64,000 nt of DNA from Ustulina deusta (lineage: Eukaryota > Ascomycota > Sordariomycetes > Xylariales > Xylariaceae), in assembly GCA_023159155.1 (NCBI GenBank), contig JAJNNX010000003.1:186001-250000 (forward strand). Reading direction: 5' to 3'. Below, in pieces: positions 1 through 12,194 of the stretch. A program made the translations under genes and the position numbers. The notes below the pieces were generated by a model that saw only the letters and a list, made by a program, of their open reading frames with translations, had not been told where the DNA came from and made no database searches. How positions within the stretch are numbered: position 1 is the first letter of the stretch; each line of letters begins with the position of its first letter.

Positions 1-246
1 CATCAACGTATCTATCGATCGAAGCTAGCCAAGGCTGTGTTCGTCGATTTCCCTCGAGCGGTGGAAGAGCTATATAGGACTGTGCCCGAGTCTGACACGA
101 CGATGCGCGCAATTCCACCGATGCTGATCGCAGCAGGATACAACAGCGATGAATTCCGCGATCATATGAAGCCGCTGCTTGAGAAGAATCTAGACCTCGC
201 ACTGGCGGTGGTCGAATGCATGCGAACGCCCAATTCTAAAGAATGA
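1..246 (+). CDS. C-terminal end of a BTB/POZ-like protein (5' truncated by window edge)
   Basis: The frame is open from base 1 and ends in TGA at 244-246, giving the last 81 residues of a larger protein. The stretch DFPRAVEELYRTVPESD, followed by a helical segment, resembles the region C-terminal to the BTB fold in fungal BTB/POZ proteins, where an 'F..AV..LY.TTP..D' pattern is common. No BTB core is visible because it would lie upstream of the window. No intron is seen in this piece. Such proteins usually act as protein-interaction adaptors, but the partner cannot be inferred here. The family assignment rests only on this tail and is tentative; the existence of a coding 3' end is better supported. 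Confidence 0.5.
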   Translation, partial: HQRIYRSKLAKAVFVDFPRAVEELYRTVPESDTTMRAIPPMLIAAGYNSDEFRDHMKPLLEKNLDLALAVVECMRTPNSKE

Positions 247-3200
247 ACGAGCCGAACACACCCGCTGTTAGTTCGAACCAGTTTCACGAATTCCGAGAGA
301 GTTTGATAAGATAACTCGCCGATGATCTCAAAAGCGTGCCTACCTAGGACCAATCGAGCGACGCTGAGGACAGTGTCAATATCGTAGCAGTGTATATTGG
401 TCTCTTCCTTCACTGCTTACCGATATTAGTGCACACAACACTACCGGTAGCTCCTGGGGCCGGATAGATCTTACCGTCCCGAACACTGGCACACGGTTCA
501 TCTTGTTGTCCGAGACACTTTCGAGTCCTGTGTGGCTACACTAGACAGGCAATCAAATTTCTAGACGGATGTGAAAGGGTTGGAGGGGTTCAGGAGGACC
601 AGACTTGACGCCCCTTCCTACAGCGGTGCTGAGGACCTACTTCTTCGGCACGTGGTGAAACAAGACATCAATGATAGCTTTGAAATGGAATGCAAACTTT
701 ACTAACACCTACACTATTTGATCATCAAGTCATCAACTAATGGATGGCATTTGTGTGGCATGCTCCGGTCGAGATGGTGCACCAATAAGAAATGCATGTG
801 ATGTGTGATGGTTAGAGATGTATTCGTACGGAGAGGTTCGAAGGGAAGAGGAAAAACAACCATCCCATCCCGTTTCAGCTCTTTGCCATTGGCTCCTCTA
901 TGTAGCGTAACTGGAGACCTGTGGCAGCCTGCCTCCGGTATCTAGCCTGTTAGGTAGTTAGGTGGTACAGTTTACAAGTATCGTGTCCTTAAGTACCTAC
1001 TTAGGTAGGTATAATTTGTCCGACGACGACCCGAAAACCCGCCATCAATTGGTATCAGGTTGTGGAAATTAGACCGTCACAGCAAATATTACGATATGTG
1101 TCTAGCCACTTTGGGCCAGCTAGAACTTATTTGGGGTGGAGCAAAGCCCAGAAGCGAGATAGACCGCGATAATGGTTAAAAGATTGCATGAAACGGGAAT
1201 GAAATCCTAGTGCTAATTGATTGGATTAAGATTATCTATTTTTATTGTGTTTACTTCGGATCATGCAGCCGCCTGCCCCTGTGGTGATCACTGCAAATGT
1301 AACGGTAATCAGCAATAGGGACTCGAGTCTCGAGACCCCGGCATGGGGAATCGATGATATCGTCGATGAAGAATGCGAGAGGGGAAAATTGAGAGAAAAA
1401 AATGTAAGAGGGGGGAGGGCAGCCATGTATGAATTGGTGAGGTTAGGTATGTAGGTAGGTAGTGCAGTGCAGACCCTTGATCAACCCTTTTTTCTTGACT
1501 CAGATTTCTCAACATTTTAGATGGTATATGCGTAAGTGCAGTGACGCGTGGGAAAATTGAAGATGCTCTAGTGGAAGTACCTACTGTACTGTACCTGTTT
1601 TGATGGATACTTGAACGTGTCCAATAGGAACACTATACCGCACTCGCAATAGGCGCGACAAAGCAGGGCAACAGGTAGGGTTTAGCGGGGTTTTCGGCAA
1701 CACTACGCGCTCGCATGGTGTGTTGTTAGTGTGGTACCAAGCCTTGGTACGCGAAAATCATGGACCCAGCGGTAGGTGCCGTATGAGACACACACAAAGA
1801 GACAAACAGAACAAAGAAATACCTAAAAGGGTGGTTGGACGGGGAGTGAGTGCCTGCGGACTGTGGCCAAATAAAAGGGTAATTAGAGTGTAAGGTAGGT
1901 TGTTGATAAGAGCAATAAAAACATAAACAGACTGTTTTAGGTAAAAATAGATATATAGGCTTATATAGGTAGGAGGCGCAGTGTCTAGTAGGTATTGCAG
2001 AAAATAGAAAAAATGTAGGTTGGTATACCATTTTGTGGCCACGTACCAGAGATGTTAATAGTGATAGTGTAGAGACGAACCAAGAGAGGCCGAGAGTGGC
2101 TCTTCGTGCCATCTCATAGGTAGCAGAGAAATCCGAGGCCATAGATCCCTCCCAAGAGGGCGCCTACTCTGTACCTACCTAGGTAGGCACTTAGCTCCCA
2201 GCTACAGGAGATACAAGGGTAAAACAGGGGTTTGCTTACACTACGGTGCACTAGCGCAGCCACCAAGTTGGCCTCCCCCAACTGCCCCGTTGAAACCAGG
2301 GGCCAGGAGGTGGACCCGTGAGAGGCGTCTCCACTATTCAACCCGCAAAACGCGTCAGGCTGTGGTGGAGCGCCTGGATAAAGTAAACAAACGCGCTTTC
2401 CATTGCCCACTCCTGCCTCATATGTCACTTCTAGCCTACGGTACACGCGGAGTAGGCGCGATCCCCATCGATTCTCCTACACAGCCAGCACACGGCGGCT
2501 GCCCCATTCGCCACTGTCTTGTACCGCCCCCTTGACCGCTACTTGCAGCCGCTTTTGGCTGAGTAGGTACCGAAGGCAGAAGTGCACCTTGCCCACACAC
2601 CTCCTCCCCCCTTTCCCTTTCCACCTGGCACCCGAGAAATCGTGTGTAATAATACTACCCCAAGGCTTAAAGAAATTACTGCCTACCTTAACCTCCTCCC
2701 GGAAACCACCACCATCTCAACACCTTGTCTGCATCGTCGACGATAGTCTATCTTTGTGTGCGCTGGCTGCCCGAAGAGCGTGTAAGGTGTGGGAGAGGTT
2801 CTTAGCACCTTCGCGCCACACTTCTTTCGTCCTTGATCACCCAACTAAGGCGACTACACTGACATCACCCGCCAGGATCGCATCTCCTGCGTGCGTGGCG
2901 ACTGATTTGTCTCGTGTAGTGTGTGTCTCTGCTGGTGCCTCACCAACATCTCTTATTCACCCAACGCCTTAGGCACCTACCTGCGCACTCTCGATCGCCC
3001 ATCCTTGACCTCTTACCAGTTTTCCTGTTGGAGCCGGAACAGTCATAGGGAAGCAACTCGCCTTGCGACACCAATAGTCCCACAGACTCTTCCACTTCAC
3101 ATATCTACCATTTACCAACTATTTGTTCGTTCTGAGACACAAGCCATGAGCAGCCTTAGCCGCCATCGTTGAAGAAATACTCTTGCCCTTGCATCATTGG

Positions 3201-3429
3201 CATTCCAGATGTCTTCGCTCGACTAATTACTCTGCTCCGTTTGCATTTCTCGCATCGATCAATACCCGCGTCACTATTGTTCGTTTCTACGCGATTGTTC
3301 GATCGCTGCCGGCGCATTATCTGAACCTGCGACGCCACGACGCCCTGGCCCGCGCGCCGAATTCTTGTGTATTCGACTCGAGCATCGCTTTGTCGCACGC
3401 CGCGCCGTTCTATCCTAAAACAGCTCAAG
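247..3429. other. Long intergenic region and CT-rich leader upstream of wee1
   Basis: About 3.2 kb with no ORF that looks like a conserved protein. It holds several short TACCTA/TAGGTA clusters, including the 14-bp palindrome CCTACCTAGGTAGG at 2174-2187. From about 2550 to 3430 the + strand is C/T-rich with many short overlapping frames, as expected of a long promoter and 5' untranslated leader of wee1. I see no tRNA or repeat element. Confidence 0.6.
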
Positions 3430-6400
3430 ATGTCAAACAGCGGTGGCACTCTAACCTTACCGTCACCTACGCATCCGCATCATCATCACGTTGATGTCCA
3501 AGCCGGCTTTAGAACTCTGAGGCGCTCCTTGTCGCGGTCGCCATCCAAGTTTTCACTGGTTCGCACGGCCTCACAGAGCAGTTCGGACGCTGGGTCTGCA
3601 CCCTCCTCACCATCTTGTCGTCGCGCACAGTCTCAATATTTTGTGCCTGGACATACGACCTCAACACAGCTAAATTCTAATCATTCCCAATCACCACTGG
3701 CGACGCCCTTCCGCCCTAGCGTGAAACTATCGCTACGGTCCGCTAAATCAGCCTCCCGAAGTCCATTGAGCACGTCCACATCAACAAGATCACAAATACG
3801 AACCCGGACGTCACCAAGAACTTCTCCGCGCAGCCCATCCAGACGCGCTTTAACTACTGCCTCTTCTGCAGGCAACTCGACCCCCTACCTCACGCCTACT
3901 GCTTCCTACGGACAAGAAAATCTAGGCGTTGCAGCTACACGTAGTTCGGCACCGCGGAAGAGCTCCGAGAAGCCATCGAATCGGCATAGTATGCATCTCG
4001 ACATGTCCGGCTCATCTTTACTCAATCTGCAGCCCTTTGCAGAGGCAAGCCCTCTGAAGAAAAGGAATGATGCCACTATGAATCTCGACCAGCCGGCTGA
4101 AAATAGTCCCAAGGCGAAACGCCGAAGTTATGGTCCTGCGAGCTTGGGAGACAGCTTTAATATTTTCGACCATTTCCCCAAACCATCTAGTACAACGTCA
4201 GAAATGTACGATGATCCGTCTGGCGAGTATGACTGGACACACCACGTCACTGCCGGCTCTGTGGAGTCATCGCTTTCAACAACAACACCAGCAGCAGCAA
4301 TGCCACGCAGAGCCGGATCGCTCCGGAAGTCTACGCTTCAGCAGCGCCACAATAATGATCGAACCTCTCTGTCACGACGAACTGGAATGACCTCGTTGTC
4401 GACTATGGCCGCAATGCCGCAGAACTTGTCAGAAACAGCCACTTTCAACACCATGAATCGGCCGCGTATATCTATGGATTCCTTTATCCCTCCTCCACGG
4501 GATAGCCCGTTTACGGAAGGCATTTTCTCCCATACGCTTCACCCACCCACCCAAACCCAACGCCATCCACTTTCTCGAACCATCACGACGTCATCATCAG
4601 GCTCAAGCCTGGCCGACGACTCACCAACTCACGTTCCAATTCATGTCGAGAAACCGAGAGCGCGTATGAACTTTTCGAAGAGTCTACCTTTGGGCGCTGT
4701 TCGCCCTAGACCTGACCATTCTGGAGGTCCTGTTGCGAGTGCGTCGACTCCCGACTACAAGCATGCGAAACCCTATGAAGGGGCTTTCGCATCTACCGGT
4801 TTAGTTTCCAAGATGATCCGAAATCCCGAGGAGAGACTATCGAGTACGGTTTTCGGCGGAATCGTTCCTGATACGCCATGCAAGAAAGTGCCATCTGGTA
4901 TACCCAAAAGGCCGGCTCATGGTTTCGCAACATTTCCTCCACCACCACTGACGGGTCTCGCGAAGAGAGGGGCAAGGTTTAATAGACACCATGGATCTCC
5001 CACGACGCCTTTTAGTCGTAGCCCTTGCAAGGAACCGCCACGACCGGTACTTTTCCAAGGGTTTAATGCAAAACACTCCCGTAAGGGGAGCCTGCTTAGT
5101 CTTCGCAGCGACGAAGGTAGGAGCCCTAGCAAGAACGCGGATGAAATGGACACTTGCGACGAGGGCTCCATGCCACCCACGCCGACGAAGAACCAGTTGC
5201 TGAGCCAAAGCTCAAGCAATTTAAGTGAGCTGTCAAATGAGAGCCCGACAACAACCCGTTTTTTGCCTTTGTCTACCTCTGTCAGCCATGAGGTTCCTGT
5301 CTGGCAACAAGACACCGATGCTACTTGTAAGTCGAGCTCCTTGATCGAGCCTTTCGATAACAGATCAGTCGGAATTAATGGCCTCGATCGTGAGGATATC
5401 CGTCAATCTTCAACTGCTGTTAGCCAAGGGTCTGCCCCTGTTTTTCCACTTTCATCATCATCATTTAGTCAGTCTAGAGCTAAGCGTGGCTCTCTGCCGT
5501 TACCTACGCCACTTGAGACCACGACCAAAGCTATCATGAACCCTACTACAAGAATCAAGTTTACTAAGAATAATGCTCTAAATACAGCTAGCCATTTGAA
5601 CCTCCTCGAATCTGCAAAGAGAGCCTCGCCTCGAACGCCACAGGAAGGTGGACTTGCCATTGGTGGGACACCTTCGTCTATCCTCAACCATACGGATAGC
5701 TTCCTCTTTCCCGGGAGCAATGGACGAGGTTCAATTCTGCCACCTGCTACTCCTACTACGCGACAGCATAGCTTCTCTCAGTCGCTAGATAGACGTGTCA
5801 TTACGCCTGTCCATGGACTGACTAGCCATGAACTGGACCAAACTCTCATGCATCGTTTTGGCAAAGTGGAATTTATCGGACGGGGCGAATTCTCGGAAGT
5901 TTATAAAGTTGTGGAGTCCATGAAACCCGTCACCACGGTTGACAATAGCTTTTTCGGTACTCCGACACACCTGTCGCAGACGACAGCTTCACCTCCCAAA
6001 GTATTTGCTGTGAAGAAATCGATTCTTCCGATTCAAGGCGATAAGGATCGAAAGCTACGCTTGAAGGAGGTTGATGTACTGAGGAGTCTTGCTGGTTGTG
6101 ATCATATCCTGCAGCTCATTGACAATTGGGAGGAAAACGGTAGTCTGTATATCCAGACGGAGTTTTGTGAAGAGGGTAACTTGAACGAGTTCCTCAAGGA
6201 CGTTGGAGCTAAGGGTCGACTGGATGATTTCAGAATCTGGAAAATCATGCTCGAGGTGGCTCAGGTAAGTTCCTTAACATGTCGGTGACTGGATAAACTG
6301 TACTAAGACATTTAGGGGTTGGGACACATTCACTCTGCTGGGTTTGTTCACCGTGACATCAAACCTTCCAATATACTGGTTGGCTTCGATGGGACACTAA

Positions 6401-7086
6401 AGATAGGAGATTTCGGACTGGCGACATCACTGCAAGAAGCGTCTGATACAAGTCTCGACTTGGACGGAGATCGAGAGTACTTGGCTCCTGAAGCTCTTCG
6501 GTCTGAAATCGATACGCCAGCCGATATCTTTTCTCTCGGGTTGGTGATGCTGGAAATTGCGGCTAATGTCAAACTACCGGAGAACGGAGCAACTTGGACT
6601 GCCCTACGAGAAGACGACTTTTCAGAGATACCAGTTCTTAGTCAAGGTGGCAACGCTGTCCAGCGAGACGCGGAGGGCATGCCCCTTGACGACACTGAAC
6701 GTAGTCTGAATGTTCTCGACAACGACGGAAATACGGCGAAGAGCAATCGTAGAGGCTATATTCTCCGAAGTGGAGTCAGACAATCCGGCGATATCTTCGG
6801 TCTTCATCGCACAGGCTCAGGCTCTAGTCGAAAGACCGAGCTACAACAACCGCCTCTCTTTATGAGTGATCCAAACCATTGCAGCTCTTTGGACACAGTA
6901 GTTAGGCGAATGCTAGCTGCTGTGCCAGAACTCCGTTTTACTGCTCTAGACCTGCTTCAACTCGAGGCATTGACCTGGGTTGGCCATCGTCGACGAGCTG
7001 GTGCTACGGTCTTTGAGGGAAACTGGGGCCCTGGAGATGAGGTTGTGGAACCATTATCTCTTGACACCGAAATGACCGACGTCTGA
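3430..7086 (+). CDS. wee1: Wee1-family mitosis-inhibitory protein kinase
   Basis: Two exons, 3430-6264 and 6316-7086, are joined by a 51-bp phase-0 intron (GTAAGT...TTTAG), giving 1201 residues. The ATG at 3430 is the first in frame and has A at -3; the frame is open 63 nt further upstream but has no ATG there. The first ~800 residues are a low-complexity Ser/Pro/Thr-rich region with many SP/TP sites, as expected for a Cdk-phosphorylated Wee1 N-terminus. The kinase domain follows: Gly-rich loop GRGEF near 817-821, AVKK with the ATP-binding Lys near 862, HRDIKPSN near 957-964, DFGLA near 977, then GDREYLAPEA. The GDREY(I/L)APE form of the APE region is a Wee1 hallmark. Known role: Wee1 phosphorylates the inhibitory Tyr of Cdk1 and delays mitotic entry, in the nucleus. 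The gene converges with GCP3, with 1.4 kb between stops. Confidence 0.95.
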
Positions 7087-8472
7087 TCTGGCAACTGCAA
7101 TTGTCAAATTTGGTTTGAAATTCGTGCGTCGCATGTTGCTCAATCTTGCGAGCGCTGGATATGGGATCACATCTGGGAATCGGCGTTGGGTCACCTGATT
7201 ATTTACCAGCTCTGCTGGATACACTGAGGCAGTCACCGCCAATGTTAGGGATATACAACTTCCTTACCATGGTTGGCCGGTTTGGCGTCATTACAACTTG
7301 ATTGATGTACGACGCACTGTCTGACGATATTCATGATACGAACGATTGGGATCGGGGTTTTTCAGTTAAGATGAAACCTTGGGATTGTTCCTTTATCGGC
7401 ATATGGATCTCGACACGGAATGAAAGGAATAGGAAGGGATATATATTCGGATATTTGTGTGTTTTGCTCAGTCAACACTATTGTCTGCGCGTCGCACCCC
7501 CATATCCGTCGCTGAGCTGGGAGCTTTACGAAAAAGGGTCTCTGTACAATATCACGGCTCAGGAAACAGGGAAGCTGGCGTTTCTACAAATGGGTGCACT
7601 TTAATCGGCGTTTAAAGAAGAGAGAACAAAATACAATCAGGAGGACCCAGCACTATTACTATTGGTATGTGGTATCAATATGGCGGTATAAAAGCGTTTT
7701 TTGGACGAGGGGGGGGGCTTGGTAGAACTTGTGAACAGAGAACAATTCCAGGCAATCCTTATTCGGACCCTCTGTGCGTTATACAGCGGGAAATAGTCGA
7801 GGGCGGTGGATTCACCCACAGCTGGAAATTCTGGTGGACTGAAGACATTAGAAAGTCGGATGTTGAAGCTTTTATGAAAGACAGCACACATGAATGACGG
7901 ATGACATGATATTTAACAATTCCTTATGATCCCTGTGTTGGCTGCAACTTGCAAGTGATTGACGACAACGATAATTTGTTCAAGCTTTCTGATATGCTTC
8001 CTGAACCCAATAAGTCAACAGAGAACAGAAAGCGTGTAGGTGCATGTGATGCCGGCCGTCTTCGTGGGGGGTTGTATTGTAGAGCAAACTTTGTAGGCAT
8101 CGAGTTGGTCTGGGATGTATTGGGAGCACCTAGCCCGTACCCTTGAAATCACCACTCAGCTCTGCAATGGGGACCAATTGCGGGCGTCTAGACGGTGATG
8201 TTATGAGGTCGTGAGGCATCTGAACCACTTTTCTGTATCGCTATGCTACACAGGTCCCGATTTTCATCGGTATGTTCATTCCTTCACCCTCACCTTCTAA
8301 ATGTCGTCGTATATGTTATTACTTTAATTCGTTACTTGACTTCGTTATGTCCATACTGAAATCCTTTGCCTACTCCGTCCTCTAACGCCTACTGACTGGT
8401 ATCCATACATGCCGAATCTTGTAGCGACGGCCAACCCTCCATAACAAGATCCTATTCCAGTCCTGTAAGTTT
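7087..8472. other. 3' intergenic region between convergent wee1 and GCP3
   Basis: About 1.4 kb containing only short, unconserved-looking frames. It must hold both 3' untranslated regions. A G9 tract lies near 7710-7718. No RNA gene or repeat element is recognised. Confidence 0.6.
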
Positions 8473-11347
8473 TCATTCCTTCTCCCTCTCTTTCCCTTTT
8501 TCTCTATCCGCGCCTGTGGCTGGGGCTGGGGCTGGGGCTGGGGTGCCTTTGACCTTGCGGCGGATGGGCTGGTACACGTCGTTGAAATTCATGGAGACGC
8601 CAAGAAAGCGGAGGTCGATGTCGGGCTGATAGGCGAGGTCACCGAGGAGGATCTGCAGGCGCGTGCGGAAGCGGTCGCCAAGGTGCCGGAGCCGCTCTTG
8701 GAGGGCGGGAAATTCACTGCGTGGACCGCCGGGAGTCTCATCGTAACCCGTGTCCTCGCGGCGGAGGTCAGCCTCCTGCCGCTGCGTGAAATCCGACACT
8801 GACCATGAGTACAGGCCGTCAACGCAGTCGCGGTACGAAAGCATGGTGCGTAGGAGTTCCCCGAGCTGGATCATGTAGCTGTTGTCGTCCTCCTCACTCG
8901 CGGCGGCGGCGGAGTTGTTTGAGGAGGAAGCTACAAAGCGCCTCCTTCGCGCGCCTAAGAGGCCTTTGTGCGTGATGGAATTGAGATAATTCTTATGGGC
9001 TTTGATGATGTCGTCTAGTGTAGCGTCTTCACGCTTGAGACGCGCTTGGAGTTCCGTCCAGGAACTCTCGATCACTTCGAAAAGGATGTAATACTGTAAC
9101 TGGCCTACAAAATGGATCATCTCCGCGAGGAATCCTCGTGTCGTCTTCCACGTTTCTTGGACAATTGCATGATCCGTCTGAAGCACGCCTCTCGAGCCCG
9201 TGGTCACCTTTCTCCAGGTTGATGAGAGAGCGAATTCAACGCGCTTGATACGCCAGAGGAAATTGAAAACTTTGAGATACTGGCGATTGCCCCAGTCTGA
9301 TACGACGACATCTACTGGGGCGTCGATCTTGTATTCCAGGGTGAAACAATCCCAGCCGATATCGCCATGTGACAGCTGAAGCATGCGAGCATCCAGGCGA
9401 CGAAGGACTTCTGGAGAGTCATATTGGGCATTGGACCCGCGAATGGCGTGTTCGAGCTGCGCAGTGAGCGTATGACGGTATTGGGCACCAGCAGGTCGGT
9501 CTAAATTGGCTGCGAGGGACTCCATTAAGAGGGCAATGAAGTCACCTTGACCGAGGAGAATGTAGCTCTTGAGCGCCTGGAGGTGTTCAAAAAGGTGGAA
9601 TTTGTGCGTCATCAGATGGACTAAGCGACGCATCGTGATCTTGTAGGCATCATCGATCCAAGATTCAAGGGTAGTTGTATCTCCGTAACGCAGCTCTTTG
9701 GACGACGCTTTCGAGTAGGATTCGACCCACTGAGCATCACCACAGCTATGCCGGATGAAGTTCAGCGATTTGCCAATCAGGTGGACTTTGTTCACAAATT
9801 CTAGTGTGACAATCGAGGGAATCATGGTCTGCGACATTTCGTACTTCTCGTCCCAAACGTTGGTAGAAGCTGTCTTGGTTTTCGCCATTGCCTCCGTGGA
9901 TTTTAATTGTATGAAGAACTCCGAATAAGGGTCTGAAAGCTCACCGTCATAAATCCAATGACGAAGGATATCGTAAAATGGTCGCGTTACAGGCGTTAAA
10001 AGGCGCTCCGCAAAAGCACCCACGATGGGGTCACCGTGAGATGTCGAAAATGAGTGGATTAGAGAGATGATTTGGCCCCCTTTCTTGGTCTTCGACTCTT
10101 CAGCTATAAGACTTAAGAGCCTCAAACCCATCGTCGCTTCGCGAGTCCAAACCACACAGCGCTTCAGAGTGACACCGGCTTTCCCGATGCCACTTCGGGG
10201 TGCCGTTTCATCGATGGACGATAGGGCCCGCCGAATTTGGCCTTCTAATGTTGCCACGAGAGTCAAATAAGATCGAAGTTCATCATTAATGGCAGCTCGT
10301 AGACTTTGATCCAGCAGTCCCTTTGCAGGGGTCTTGACAAAGTCTTGAAGGGCCTTGCACAGAAGTGATGGCTCGGCAAGCGTGTGAAGAAGACCAATAA
10401 GGGGAGGCGGGAGCGAGGAAGGCAATTTGAGAGAATAATCTGGGCCAAAAGGGAGGGTGGCAGAGGAGACACCTTGTAAGGTGTAAGGAAGATCCCTCAG
10501 TATGGTTGGCTCTGGGGGTTCGATGCGGGAGTAGTTGTCTGCTAATAGCTTTGATTTGATAGCAACGTCGCGCCTTAGTGAGCTAGGGTACTCGTCAACT
10601 TGTGCGTTGTTGCGCTTCCACTCGCTCGGAGAGACCGGACGCTTGGAGCTGCCATAGGGCGAATCTTCCCCTGGAGACCTCGTCTCCTTTGGATTCCTCA
10701 AAACATCGCGTAGGTCGGTTGGGCGGTAGACGCTCGCCATGGGATCTGGTGCCAACCCGTCCTCGCTGTCGCGATCCGAAGGACTCAGAGACCCATACTC
10801 TTCCCTATCTCGACGCCTCTGCCGCCTCGCTTCCTCATGTTGGAATTCGGCGAAAGCAAGGGGATCGGGCAGGTCCGGATCGGGCGAATCCGTCAGTTGG
10901 TGTAGCAGATAGAGCATTGCCCATTTCTGGTCTAGAATAGGCAGGGCCAACAACCTAGAGTATAGATTGGAGAAGCGGAGGGCTAGGTTTGGATCGGACT
11001 GCACCAGCCTGCGGCGGATGAGCTCTGAGGCATGATTCTGGTCGGCGAGCGGAGGCGGATGGGGCCTAGAGACTCGAGGTGTTAGCAGCTAAGCCATCTT
11101 GTTCGTCTTCGCCTTCGCCGTCTTCTTTTGGTCATTCTGCCCCCTGTTTTCTCGCTTCTCCCTCCAACCCTCTGTAGATTGTGCGCACTTGCCGTTCGAG
11201 CTGGTCCTTGACTTGCTGAAAGAGCAGGTCATGTCTCTGCTGGTTCTCGTCCTCTGTGTTGCGGGGGTTGTCGGGAATTATTTGGGAGATGAGGCGGTTG
11301 ATGCTAGTATCAACGCGCTTCGAGCGGTCGGGACCTGGTCGAGACAT
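8473..11347 (-). CDS. Gamma-tubulin complex component GCP3 (Spc98/Alp6 family)
   Basis: Two exons on the minus strand, 11347-11169 and 11065-8473, give about 923 residues. Exon 1 begins MSRPGPDRSKRV at ATG 11347. The 103-bp intron 11168-11066 has a GTTGG donor, a CTAAC branch-like site and a CTAG acceptor, and keeps frame in phase 2. Without exon 1 the downstream frame has only a GTG start at 11004, and it reads back through a sensible peptide (ASELIRRRLVQSDP) into the acceptor. The core RFSNLYSRLLALPILDQKWAMLYLLHQL and the later GILGARRRRF-like and MLSYRDCVDGLY-like stretches match the fungal GCP3/Spc98 pattern. Known role: with GCP2 and gamma-tubulin it forms the small complex that nucleates microtubules at spindle pole bodies. 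The C-terminus carries an Ala-Pro repeat encoded by a GGCTGG hexamer array and a charged tail. It is divergently transcribed from ADA1, with 847 bp between the starts. Confidence 0.9.
8517..8543. repeat. GGCTGG hexanucleotide microsatellite inside the GCP3 C-terminus
   Basis: Four and a half copies of GGCTGG on the + strand encode an Ala-Pro repeat near the GCP3 C-terminus. It is in frame and length changes would add or remove Ala-Pro pairs. Confidence 0.85.
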
Positions 11348-12194
11348 GGTGTCATTTTGCCTAGGAGAATATATCAAACAATTTTTTTTCTAGGCAAAAG
11401 GGGAGAATGCAAATAATGGTTCAACAGTGGTATTGTATGTAGTCGACGCGTTTTCTATGATTTGATGCAGAGCGCAGCAGGTAAATGTGATAGTACTACC
11501 TACTGGAAACGCGACCGACACGCGCGCTAAGGCATGGTCGGCGCAACGAATTTAGGTAGTATCTACCATTTCTACAGTACCGGTACCTAAGGAAGGTTGG
11601 GTTGCTTGTGTTACACAGCGGGGTTAGGCCTAACGTTGGGGACTCGGTGAACAGCTACCTAGGTACCTAGGTACATATTGCAACAGCGGTTACTGTCGCG
11701 GGACCGTTGCGGAGCTGTACTCGGTACTTGCTACTTCTACGATTTCTCGGCAAAGGGGCCGCCTTATTCTTGAGAACAGAAGTAGAGAGTACCTCGACGC
11801 CCCGAACAGCTGCCCGTTGCTGCAGCCCCATCCACTGTTCAGCGGTTACCTGCGTCTTGTCCGACAATTCATTCCCACCGCAGACGACATCCTATTTCAT
11901 CGCCAGCGAACGAACCGCGATATTCTTCATCACATGGCGGCCACCCGCAACACGATCTCATCATTCTGAAGCCGCAACTCTGGTCGCATGCGCCAAGACT
12001 AGGCGACCCATGGGATTTTGTCCCTGATTTCGCGCGGCCTTGTGTCTGTAGCCGCACGCGACATCTCTCGCTCACCCGCCTTCTTCCCCAAGGTCACCAC
12101 CAGAGGACCGAAACCCAGTCTCGCGCCTTGCCAAATCGCGATCTCTCGATTCGCGCCCCCGTCGGGCCATCTCAACAACCCACCGTCCCCCGCC
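11348..12194. promoter_or_regulatory. Shared divergent promoter region of GCP3 and ADA1/HFI1
   Basis: This 847-bp stretch lies between two divergent start codons and must carry both promoters. It contains a perfect 18-bp palindrome, TACCTAGGTACCTAGGTA, at 11656-11673, and a second ACCGGT-type palindrome near 11579-11588. The ADA1 side (12018-12194) is open in the ADA1 frame but has no ATG before 12195. No binding site can be named with confidence. Confidence 0.5.

Noticed and set aside
2403..2972. 189-codon open frame upstream of wee1
   Set aside because: Composition is C/T-rich leader-like, the frame shows no recognisable domain, and several overlapping frames are equally open.
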